Assembly (NCBI RefSeq): GCF_000717715.1
Contig: NZ_JOAI01000022.1
Location: 54,878-118,877 of the forward strand
Direction of reading: 5' to 3'
DNA length: 64,000 nucleotides
From: Streptomyces sp. NRRL B-24484
GTDB taxonomy: Bacteria; Actinomycetota; Actinomycetes; Streptomycetales; Streptomycetaceae
Made by a program: the position numbers and the translations under genes. This document shows, one piece after another, positions 1 through 6,636 of this stretch; position 1 is the first letter of the stretch, and every line of letters begins with the position of its first letter. The notes under the pieces are model-generated. The model ran no database searches. It was not told the origin of the DNA and worked only from the letters and a program-made list of their open reading frames with translations.

Positions 1-326
1 TGCTCGCACAGCTCCCGCACCGGCTCCACCAGGGCCGGGCCGACGGCGGCCGGAGTGACGACCTGGCCCAGCAGCCAGGCACGGGCGGGTGCCAGGTCGA
101 GGGTCTCGGCGAGCAGCTCGGCGTAGTGGTGGACGCGAACGCCGTGGTCGCGCAGCACCTGGGCGAAGGCGTCGTGCTCCTCGCGGGCCCGTTTGGCCCA
201 CAGGATGTCGTCGAAGAGCAGCTCGTCGACGTTGCGCGGGGTGAGTCGGGAGAGTTCCAGGCCGGGACGGTGCAGGATCACCTGGCGCAGCCGGCCGGCT
301 TCCGAGTCGACACGCAGAGTGGACAT
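1..326 (-). CDS. arcA: Arginine deiminase, N-terminal part (runs off left edge)
   Basis: Arginine deiminase hydrolyses arginine to citrulline and ammonia, the first step of the ADI fermentation pathway, in the cytoplasm. Only 108 codons are in the window. The N-terminal family signature HRPGLELSRLTPRN is at residues 19-32, followed by ELLFDDILW at 35-43; both are typical of ArcA. The ATG at 326 follows AAGGAGC at a good distance. The gene starts 20 bp after the stop of the permease upstream on the same strand, so the two are probably one transcript. The catalytic Cys and the substrate-binding residues lie outside the window, so activity cannot be judged. Confidence 0.9.
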   Translation of the reverse strand, partial: MSTLRVDSEAGRLRQVILHRPGLELSRLTPRNVDELLFDDILWAKRAREEHDAFAQVLRDHGVRVHHYAELLAETLDLAPARAWLLGQVVTPAAVGPALVEPVRELCE

Positions 327-346
327 GTCGTTGTGCTCCTTGGTTC

Positions 347-1873
347 TCAGTGCTGGTGGCGCGGCGTCAGCGCGCGACGGAGGAGGGTGGGCAGGCCCGC
401 ACGGCGTGCGCCGCGGGCCGCCGCGGGCAGCGGCTCCCCGCGCCCGGCCCGCGCGGTCCCGGTGGGCAAGGTCCCGGTGTGCGGAGTTCCGGTGGGGGCA
501 CCGGTTCCGGCCGTGCGGGTGCGCGGGCGCTTCAGCCAGATGTACGCGGGGATGCCGAGCAGGATGGTGAACAGGCCGTAGTAGACGGTCTGGTAGCCGC
601 TGCCCTGGATGGACCAGTAGCAGAACGCCAGGGCCGCGACGGCGACGGTGGCGTCCCGGACGAGGCGGCGCCGGTCGAGCTCCTCACGGCCGTGCTGCAC
701 CAGCCAGAGCAGTTGGGCGGCGGCCGCGACCAGGTACGGGACGGCTGCGGTGAGCACGCTCAGCAACACGATCCCGGTGAAGACCTGGGTGAAGCGGGTG
801 TAGCTGACCACGGTGAGCACCGAGGCGAGGACGGTCGCCGAGAGGATGCCGAAGGCCGGCACGCCGGCGCGCCCGCGGACCTTGGTGAAGGCGGACGGGA
901 AGAGTCCGTCCCTGGCGGCGGCCATCGGCATCTCGGCACAGATCAGCGTCCACCCGTTGAGTGCGCCGATGCCGGAGACGATCGCCGCCGCCGCGACCAG
1001 GTCACCGGCCCAGTGGCCGCCCGCGACGGTGTTCACCGCGTCCGTGAACGGCGCCGTGGAGGAACCGAGTCGGGCGTGCGGCACGGTGCCGAAGACGGCC
1101 AGCGTGCCCAGCAGGTAGATCGCGGCGCACGCCAGCGTGCCGTACACCGTGGCACGCGGGACGTTGCGCCTGGGATCGCGGACCCGTCCGGCGGCCACCG
1201 AGGCGGTCTCCAGGCCGATGTAGCTGAACAGGGCGATCGCCCCCGCCGCCGACACCGCCCCGAGCGCCGACGTCCCGCTGGCGTTGAAGGCACCGAAGTT
1301 CCCGGACTTCACGAACAGCAGGCCGACCGTGCCCATGAAGGCCAGCGGCAGGAACTTCAGCACCGTGGTGACGATCTGGAACGCCCCGACGGCCCGGACG
1401 CCCGTCAGGTTGACGACGGCCGGCACCCACAGGCCCGCGAGCGCGATCGCGATCGAACCCCCGGTGTGGTGTCCCTTGTTGACGAACACCTCGACGTAGC
1501 CGACCCAGGCCACCGCGATGGCCGCGTTGCCCGCCCAGGCGGTGATCCAGTACGACCACGCGGTGAGGAAACCGGCGAACTCCCCGAACGCCTCCCGGGC
1601 GTAGACGTACGGTCCGCCGCTTCCCGGCACCCGCTCCGACAGCCGGCCGAAGGTCACCGCCAGGGCCAGGGCTCCGATCGTCACCAGGGCGAACGCCACC
1701 AGGGCGATCGGCCCGTACGGGGCGAGTGCGGACGGCAGCGCGAAGACGCCGGTGCCGATGACGCTGCCGACCACCAGTGCGGTCGCCGCCGGCAGGCCGA
1801 AGCCGCCGGCCGTGCCGGACGGACCGTCATCCGGGTTTCTCCGCAGGGCCTTTCCGCGGCCGTGTAGGGACAT
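347..1873 (-). CDS. APC-superfamily amino acid permease, probable arginine/ornithine exchanger
   Basis: A 508-aa integral membrane protein of the amino acid-polyamine-organocation family. Residues 20-35 hold the APC N-terminal signature (GSVIGTGVFALPSAL), and about 12 hydrophobic segments follow, including GGPYVYAREAFGEF in the TM3 region. The C-terminal ~60 residues are a Pro/Thr/Arg-rich cytoplasmic tail. The start is set at 1873 because AAAGGAGCG sits just upstream; an open frame extends farther but its composition is not protein-like. Because arcA follows 20 bp downstream, the likely job is arginine uptake in exchange for ornithine or citrulline, as for ArcD-type carriers; substrate is inferred from context only. 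DevR-like boxes lie upstream at 1971 and 2105. Confidence 0.85.
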   Translation of the reverse strand: MSLHGRGKALRRNPDDGPSGTAGGFGLPAATALVVGSVIGTGVFALPSALAPYGPIALVAFALVTIGALALAVTFGRLSERVPGSGGPYVYAREAFGEFAGFLTAWSYWITAWAGNAAIAVAWVGYVEVFVNKGHHTGGSIAIALAGLWVPAVVNLTGVRAVGAFQIVTTVLKFLPLAFMGTVGLLFVKSGNFGAFNASGTSALGAVSAAGAIALFSYIGLETASVAAGRVRDPRRNVPRATVYGTLACAAIYLLGTLAVFGTVPHARLGSSTAPFTDAVNTVAGGHWAGDLVAAAAIVSGIGALNGWTLICAEMPMAAARDGLFPSAFTKVRGRAGVPAFGILSATVLASVLTVVSYTRFTQVFTGIVLLSVLTAAVPYLVAAAAQLLWLVQHGREELDRRRLVRDATVAVAALAFCYWSIQGSGYQTVYYGLFTILLGIPAYIWLKRPRTRTAGTGAPTGTPHTGTLPTGTARAGRGEPLPAAARGARRAGLPTLLRRALTPRHQH

Positions 1874-1970
1874 CACGCGCTCCTTTGCGGTGTGTTCGGG
1901 GAAGCAGGCGGACACTGCTGTGCCCGTGACCCACGGTGAAGATCCTCGGAGAGAGGCCGGGTGCCTTCCC

Positions 1971-1986
1971 AGGGACCGACGGCCCT
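1971..1986. promoter_or_regulatory. Candidate DevR/OsdR-type box 1
   Basis: AGGGACCGACGGCCCT, a near-palindrome of the form GGGAC-N4-GGCCC. It lies 98 bp upstream of the permease start in the divergent region shared with the Rv1733c-family gene. The 14-nt core has the same spacing as the mycobacterial DevR (DosR) box GGGACTWWAGTCCC. Similar sites recur at 2105, 3810, 5209, 6572 and 9351. The regulator assignment is inference. Confidence 0.5.
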
Positions 1987-2104
1987 GTCCTCCTCGCCGG
2001 CAGTCCCGTCGCCCGTGCCCCGATGGTCCCGGCCGGGGCGGTCGGGCTGACGGTTCGTCGCCGGACCGGACACGCCGTCCCCCGTGCGGGAGCCGTGGCC
2101 GGTC

Positions 2105-2120
2105 AGGGACCACCGGCCCT
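2105..2120. promoter_or_regulatory. Candidate DevR/OsdR-type box 2
   Basis: AGGGACCACCGGCCCT, the same motif as at 1971. It lies 167 bp upstream of the Rv1733c-family start. A third, weaker copy (AGGGACC followed by GACCGGGCC) is readable on the minus strand at about 2127-2142. Two or three copies in one divergent promoter fit cooperative binding by a response-regulator dimer, which is inference. Confidence 0.5.
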
Positions 2121-2286
2121 CCGGTCGGCCCGGTCGGTCCCTGTGCCTGCCCGGACCGTCGCCTGCAGAGTTCTTCTCGAACGCGACCCGCAGGAGCCCC
2201 GGCCCTGCACCACCCGGCTGCCGGAAGGCGGCGGGTGGCGGCGGTCCGCTCCCGACCGTGCACCCCCGTCCGCAGAGGAGTTCCCG

Positions 2287-2937
2287 ATGGCCGGCACCCA
2301 CGGCACCCGCGTCACCCGCCCATGGCAGCGCCACCTGCGCCGGGCTCTCGGCACCGAGCACAACGCCCTGGCCCGGGCCACGGACCGCGCCCGCAGCCGC
2401 TCGCTCGTCCTCGCGGTACTCGCGGTGGTCGTGGCGGCACTGCTCGGCGCCGCCACCGCCCGGGCCGGCCTCGGATCGGCCGAGCGGCGGGCCGCCGAGG
2501 CGGCACCCCACCGGCACCGCATCGACGCGGTCCTGCTCACGCCGACCCGGAACTCCGGTGGCACGGCCGATGCCGTGGCCGGCCACTACCGTGCCGCCGC
2601 GACCTGGACCGCCCCCTCCGGACAGCACAACACCGGCACCGTCCAGCTGCGCCGGCCGACTCCGGCGGGCGCCGCGACGACCGTATGGGTGGGCGACTCC
2701 GGGCAGCTCGTCCCCGCGCCGCCCAGCACCGCCGATCTCGTCTCCGACGCGGTGAGTCTCAGCCTGTTCGTCTTCGGCTGCCTGTCCCTTCTCACCGCCT
2801 GCGTCCTCGGTCTCCGCCTGACCGCTCTGAACCGCCGGGCGGACGCGGCCTGGCAGCGCTCATGGGCCGACCTCGAACCCGTCTGGAGCGGACGAGCCGC
2901 CCGCAAGCCCGGCAACGGTGAGGCCCGCCGCGGCTGA
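2287..2937 (+). CDS. Rv1733c-family membrane protein
   Basis: A 216-aa protein with two transmembrane segments: one near residues 40-60 (SLVLAVLAVVVAALLGAA) and one near 160-185 (VSLSLFVFGCLSLLTACVLG), separated by an extracytoplasmic loop of about 100 residues. This layout and the W-x-R-x-L N-terminal pattern match the Rv1733c family, a DosR-regulon antigen in Mycobacterium tuberculosis whose molecular function is unknown. AGAGGAG precedes the ATG at 2287. It is divergent from the permease-arcA pair, with the DevR-like boxes between them, so hypoxia or stress control is plausible. Confidence 0.8.
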   Translation: MAGTHGTRVTRPWQRHLRRALGTEHNALARATDRARSRSLVLAVLAVVVAALLGAATARAGLGSAERRAAEAAPHRHRIDAVLLTPTRNSGGTADAVAGHYRAAATWTAPSGQHNTGTVQLRRPTPAGAATTVWVGDSGQLVPAPPSTADLVSDAVSLSLFVFGCLSLLTACVLGLRLTALNRRADAAWQRSWADLEPVWSGRAARKPGNGEARRG

Positions 2938-3024
2938 GCCGGACCGCACCCGAAGGCTCGGGCCCCGGCCCGCGTCCCGGTGCTCCGTCCGCGACCCGCC
3001 GTTGTCCGCGGTTCGCGGGTCGGG

Positions 3025-3702
3025 TCACCGGCCCGGTGCAGGCATCGGTTCGCCGGCCGGGTCGGTGGCGCCCTGGTCGAGGCGGAAGGGCGGGTACACG
3101 TCGGTCATCAGCGTCGCGTACGCGACGACGCGGAAGACCCAGCGGTTCAGTCCGACGATCAGGTCGAAGATGCCCGTCGGATAGCGGGCGGTGAAGGCCA
3201 GCGACACACCGGCGAAGAGGGCGAGCAGGCCGATCAGGCCGCCGCCGCCCCTGTCCCCCGCGCCGCCGAGGAGGAAGCCGAGGACGGCGTAGTGCGGGAT
3301 CGCCAGCAGCCACCACTTGACCAGCACCAGCCCCCGGGACAGCCGTTCCGGGCGGGCGACGGCGAGTGTGGCGGGGTAGTCGGGCTCCTCCCCGAGGCTG
3401 AACGGCGGATAGCGGTCGGTGCCGAGGCCGCCGTAGGAGTAGTACGAGACCCGCCACGTCCAGCGCAGCACCCCGAGGTTGAAGTCGAAGATCCACCGCG
3501 GATAGGCGCCCGTGACGAGGACCGCGAAGAACACGACCACCGTCAGCAGGAAGAAGGCCGCCCAGAGGAAGCAGAGGACGATCCAGTGGGGTATCGCCAG
3601 AAGCCACTTGACCAGCCAGAGCCAGCGCGAGACCGGTAGGTCCAATCTGGCTTCGAGCCGTACGGGATTAGCCTTCACGCCGGTCATGTTTACGCCGGTC
3701 AC
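3025..3702 (-). CDS. DUF4389 membrane protein
   Basis: A 225-aa membrane protein with two tandem copies of the DUF4389 pattern: a hydrophobic helix beginning WLWLVKWLLAIPHW or LVLVKWWLLAIPHY, then an R-Y-P or A-Y-P turn, I-F-D, and a V-Y-P-P-F or R-Y-P-P-F element. Four transmembrane segments are visible. The function of the family is unknown. The GTG at 3702 is chosen because a strong ribosome site (AGGAGGTGATC) lies 8 nt upstream; the ATG at 3687 would be too far from it. The gene is divergent from the broken universal stress gene, with a DevR-like box at 3810. Confidence 0.8.
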   Translation of the reverse strand: MTGVNMTGVKANPVRLEARLDLPVSRWLWLVKWLLAIPHWIVLCFLWAAFFLLTVVVFFAVLVTGAYPRWIFDFNLGVLRWTWRVSYYSYGGLGTDRYPPFSLGEEPDYPATLAVARPERLSRGLVLVKWWLLAIPHYAVLGFLLGGAGDRGGGGLIGLLALFAGVSLAFTARYPTGIFDLIVGLNRWVFRVVAYATLMTDVYPPFRLDQGATDPAGEPMPAPGR

Positions 3703-3809
3703 GGCGATCACCTCCTGGCAGGCCGGGCGTTCCGGTACGGCCGGGACCCGCCGTACCTTCGACACACTCCGGACACCCCCATGGTCGAACGGCCGCGACG
3801 GCCGGCGGC

Positions 3810-3825
3810 AGGGCCGACCGGCCCC
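3810..3825. promoter_or_regulatory. Candidate DevR/OsdR-type box 3
   Basis: AGGGCCGACCGGCCCC, in the divergent region between the DUF4389 gene (minus) and the wrecked universal stress gene (plus). It is identical to the site at 6572. A related half-matched site (AGGACC-GCTC-GGCCC) is at about 3948. Confidence 0.45.
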
Positions 3826-4028
3826 GACCCGAGGGCCGCGGGGCGGGGATCGCCCCGCCCGCCTGATCGCAGCGGAACCGCAGGTCCCGCCTCCGGCCCC
3901 GGCCGGCACGTGGCCGGTCGATCGGATGCACCCGGCCCACCCGACAAGGACCGCTCGGCCCCGCCCACGGCGGCGCCTCGGCCTTTACGGTTCCCATGGG
4001 GCGGGAACCGACTCGGGTCGGAGGAGCA

Positions 4029-4595
4029 ATGACCGGCTCTCGGCGGTCCCGCCCGGTCGTCGTCGGCGTGGACCACAGGGACGGCTCCCGGCCGGCCCTG
4101 GTCTGGGCGGCCGACGAAGCCGAGCGTCGCGGAGTGCAGCTGCGGCTGGCGCACGCCACCGCACCGAACCACCACCGGTCGTACCGCGCCGTCGGCTCGG
4201 GGCGCCGCAAGGCCGGGCGCCGTGTGCTCTAGGCGCCGTGTGCTCTAGGAGGCAGCCGCCCTCGTCGTGGGCGGACACCCCGGCATTGACCTCGCGACCG
4301 TCCTTGCCGGGGGTCTGCCTGCCCGGGTGCTGTGCCACGAATCGCACGACGCGGGCCTGACCGTCCTCGGCTCGCGGCGGCTGAGCCGTCTGGAGGAGTT
4401 CCTCGGCGCGCACTCGGTGGCCGCCCCGGTCAGTGCCCAGGCGGCCTGCCCGGTGGTCGTGGTGCTGGGGCCCCGGCGACAGCACCGAGCAACCGCCGTA
4501 CTTCGTCGCCGGTGTCGACGGCAGCCCGGCCTCCCGCGCCGCTCTGGCGTACGCCTTCGCCGCGTCCGCGTACACCAGGTCCGGGGTGAGCAGCG
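4029..4595 (+). pseudogene. Universal stress protein, shattered two-domain gene
   Basis: Three plus-strand pieces line up with a tandem UspA protein but not in one frame. Residues like VVVGVDHRDGSRPALVWAADEA (written here in part) from 4029 to about 4160 are the start of domain 1. A piece from 4267 to 4476 ending SAQAACPVVVVLGP is the end of domain 1. A piece from about 4490 to 4565 (VAGVDGSPASRAALAYAF) is the start of domain 2. The middle of domain 1 is missing, a stop at 4230 interrupts, and domain 2 stops abruptly at about 4565 where sequence of another gene begins. This is clearly non-functional. Confidence 0.75.
4217..4248. repeat. Tandem 16-bp duplication
   Basis: GCGCCGTGTGCTCTAG occurs twice in direct succession (4217-4232, 4233-4248). 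It lies inside the broken universal stress gene and each copy carries an in-frame TAG for one of the frames, so it probably arose during decay of that gene. Confidence 0.9.
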
Positions 4596-4641
4596 CGACC
4601 ATGCCGGGCAGGGCCCGGAAGACCGTCGCGTAGTCGATCAC
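4560..4641 (-). pseudogene. 5' stub of a PAS-domain protein gene
   Basis: A GTG at 4641 overlaps the stop codon of the usp gene (GTGA), the usual sign of translational coupling. About 27 codons follow that read VIDYATVFRALPGMVALL and then TPDLVYADA, the opening of the PAS domain in streptomycete PAS/SpoIIE-type phosphatases. Near 4565 the homology ends and inverted universal-stress sequence takes over. The remaining open frame is long but its composition is not protein-like. So the PAS gene has been cut off by a rearrangement, leaving its start attached to usp. Confidence 0.6.
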
Positions 4642-5117
4642 CGGTCCTTCGCCGGCTCTCCGTCGGGGGCCGGCCGGACGACGACCACGGGGCAGCGGCC
4701 GTGGTGCACGCAGTGCTGCCCGACCGAGCCCAGCAGCGCCTCGGTGAAGCCGCCGTGGCCGCGGTTGCCGACGACCAGGAGATCGGCCCCCTCCGAGGCG
4801 TCCAGCAGGACGGCTGCCGGATGGCCCTGCACGACGAGCTGCCGAACCAGCGCGCCACCCGGCGCGCCGCCGGTGACCTTGGTGACCTTGGTGACGGCCT
4901 GGGCGAGACAGCGGCGCGCGTTGTCCTCGAAGTCGAAGCCGTCCAGGATCGGCGCCGGCCAGCCGTAGCCCGAGGGGTAGGCCCAGGCGATCACCGCGTC
5001 CACCGTGCCACCGACCAGGGCGGCCTGGCGAACGGCCCAGCGCAGGGCCTCCTCCGAGGTCGGCGAGCCGTCCACACCGACCACGATCCGCGGTGTCTTC
5101 CCAGTTCCGTCGTCCAC
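4638..5117 (-). CDS. Universal stress protein, single UspA domain
   Basis: A 159-aa cytoplasmic UspA protein. It starts RIVVGVDGSPTSEEALRWA (residues 10-28) and has the ATP-binding type signature GNRGHGGFTEALLGSVGQH near 117-135, followed by the C-terminal strand CPVVVVRP. The G-2x-G-9x-G(S/T) pattern suggests an ATP-binding Usp, as in the dormancy-linked mycobacterial proteins. The stop overlaps the GTG of a truncated PAS gene. A GGGCC-N4-GGCCC box is at 5209, about 90 bp upstream of the ATG. Confidence 0.9.
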   Translation of the reverse strand: MDDGTGKTPRIVVGVDGSPTSEEALRWAVRQAALVGGTVDAVIAWAYPSGYGWPAPILDGFDFEDNARRCLAQAVTKVTKVTGGAPGGALVRQLVVQGHPAAVLLDASEGADLLVVGNRGHGGFTEALLGSVGQHCVHHGRCPVVVVRPAPDGEPAKDR

Positions 5118-5208
5118 TGCGCACCTCCGGTGTTCGCCGCGTGTCCGCGGCCGACTTCCACGCTACGCACACCGGTGTCCCCGCTCCGTTCCGGAAGCAC
5201 CGTCGTCC

Positions 5209-5222
5209 GGGCCACACGGCCC
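5209..5222. promoter_or_regulatory. Candidate DevR/OsdR-type box 4
   Basis: GGGCCACACGGCCC (a GGGCC/GGCCC palindrome with 4-nt centre), 92 bp upstream of the usp start. It is slightly off the AGGGMC consensus of the other copies in this block. Confidence 0.4.
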
Positions 5223-5270
5223 ACCAGCACCACTCTCGCGGGCGGTCGGCCCGGCAGGCCGGAGAAGCCC

Positions 5271-6536
5271 TCACATCCCGTCGTGCGGTGCTCCACCCCG
5301 TCGCTTCCACCACCGGTGCCACCAATGGCGTCGGCGACCGGTCCCGTCGGCACCGAAGGGTTCGCGTTCCTCCGCGCCGGTGTCCACCTGCGGAGGCCCG
5401 CCGCGGGTGACGGGCAGGTGCGGGGCGTGGAGAGCGGCCAGTCTGCGGTAGAGCTCCTGCTCCTCCTCCGAGGGCAGCTCCGGGATGCGGACGGTCACCG
5501 ACACCCGGAGGCTGCCGCGGTCCCGGCCGCCCGGCCGGGGCAGGCCCAGGCCGGGCAGGTCGAGAACCGCCCCCGGCTGGGTACCGGGCGGAACGCTGAG
5601 CGGGACCGGGCCGTCCGGCCCGGGGACGGTCAGCGCCGCGCCGAGGACGGCCTGGTGCACCGCGATCTCCAGCCCGTGCCACAGGTCCGCACCCTGGCGG
5701 GTGAAGCGCGGATCGGCGGCCGTCCGCACGGTGACGAAAGCGTCACCCGACTTCCCGCGCGGGTGGGACGGCGGCATGCCCTTGCCGAGCAGCCTGAAGA
5801 CCGTTCCCTCCGCGATACCGGCCGGAATCCGGAAACTGACGGGTTCCTCCACGAGCGTCCTGCCGGTGCCGCCGCAGGTGCTGCAGGGGTTCCGAACCAC
5901 GGTGCCCCGGCCGCCGCACGCCCGACAGGTCGTCACCTGCTGCAGCACGGTGCTGCCGCGGCGGCGCTCGGTGACCCGTTGCCCGCTGCCCCGGCAGCGG
6001 GGGCACTGCTGCAGGGCACCGCCGGTGGCGCCCGTCCCGCCGCACGCCGGGCAGACGCCCGGCCGGCGGACGGTCACCGTCCCGGTGGCTCCCGTCATCA
6101 CGGCCGAGAGCGGGACGGTCAGATCGAGTTCGATGTCCGCCCCTCGTTCGGGGGCCCGCCCGTCGCCGCCCTCCGGCGGCGCACCGAACGGGCCGTCGAA
6201 CAGGTTGCCGAAGAAGTTGCCGCCCCCACCGAAGACCCTGCCGCCGGCGCTGCCGAACACGTCGCCGAGATCGAGCCCCGCCAGCAGGTCCTCGACGGAC
6301 ACGACGGTGGGCCGGGCCGTGCCGCGCCGGTCGTACTCGTCGCGCCGCTCCGGGTCCGACAGCACGCTGTAAGCCTCCGCGACCTCCTTGAACCGGTCCT
6401 GCGCGCCGGGCTCCGTGCTGAGGTCGGGGTGGTACCGGCGGGCGAGCTCCCGGAAGGCCCGCTTCAGCGTCTTCGGGTCCGCATCGCGGGGCACACCCAG
6501 GACGTCGTAGTAGTCCCTGCCACCGGTGGTCGCCAT
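5271..6536 (-). CDS. dnaJ: DnaJ-type Hsp40 co-chaperone
   Basis: A 421-aa type I Hsp40 that stimulates Hsp70 (DnaK) ATP hydrolysis and delivers clients. The J domain is at residues 1-70 with the essential HPD motif in RYHPDLS. A Gly/Phe-rich stretch covers about 90-130. The zinc-binding region (about 160-235) has all four repeats: CPACGGTG, CPRCRGSG, CRACGGRG and CSTCGGTG. The client-binding C-terminal domains follow. The tail is unusual, being His/Trp/Arg-rich. It is not next to dnaK or grpE, so it is probably a secondary stress-linked copy. A DevR-like box sits 36 bp upstream of the start. Confidence 0.92.
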   Translation of the reverse strand: MATTGGRDYYDVLGVPRDADPKTLKRAFRELARRYHPDLSTEPGAQDRFKEVAEAYSVLSDPERRDEYDRRGTARPTVVSVEDLLAGLDLGDVFGSAGGRVFGGGGNFFGNLFDGPFGAPPEGGDGRAPERGADIELDLTVPLSAVMTGATGTVTVRRPGVCPACGGTGATGGALQQCPRCRGSGQRVTERRRGSTVLQQVTTCRACGGRGTVVRNPCSTCGGTGRTLVEEPVSFRIPAGIAEGTVFRLLGKGMPPSHPRGKSGDAFVTVRTAADPRFTRQGADLWHGLEIAVHQAVLGAALTVPGPDGPVPLSVPPGTQPGAVLDLPGLGLPRPGGRDRGSLRVSVTVRIPELPSEEEQELYRRLAALHAPHLPVTRGGPPQVDTGAEEREPFGADGTGRRRHWWHRWWKRRGGAPHDGM

Positions 6537-6571
6537 GCATCCAGCCTCGTGCCCGCTCGGTCGCCGCCGTG

Positions 6572-6587
6572 AGGGCCGACCGGCCCC
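6572..6587. promoter_or_regulatory. Candidate DevR/OsdR-type box 5
   Basis: AGGGCCGACCGGCCCC, identical to the site at 3810, 36 bp upstream of the dnaJ start codon and just after the stop of the P-type ATPase. This is a position where a response regulator could contact a promoter. Confidence 0.5.
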
Positions 6588-6636
6588 ACCTCTCCGGCGG
6601 ACGGACCCATCGCGGGCACGCCCCGCCGCTGCCCGG

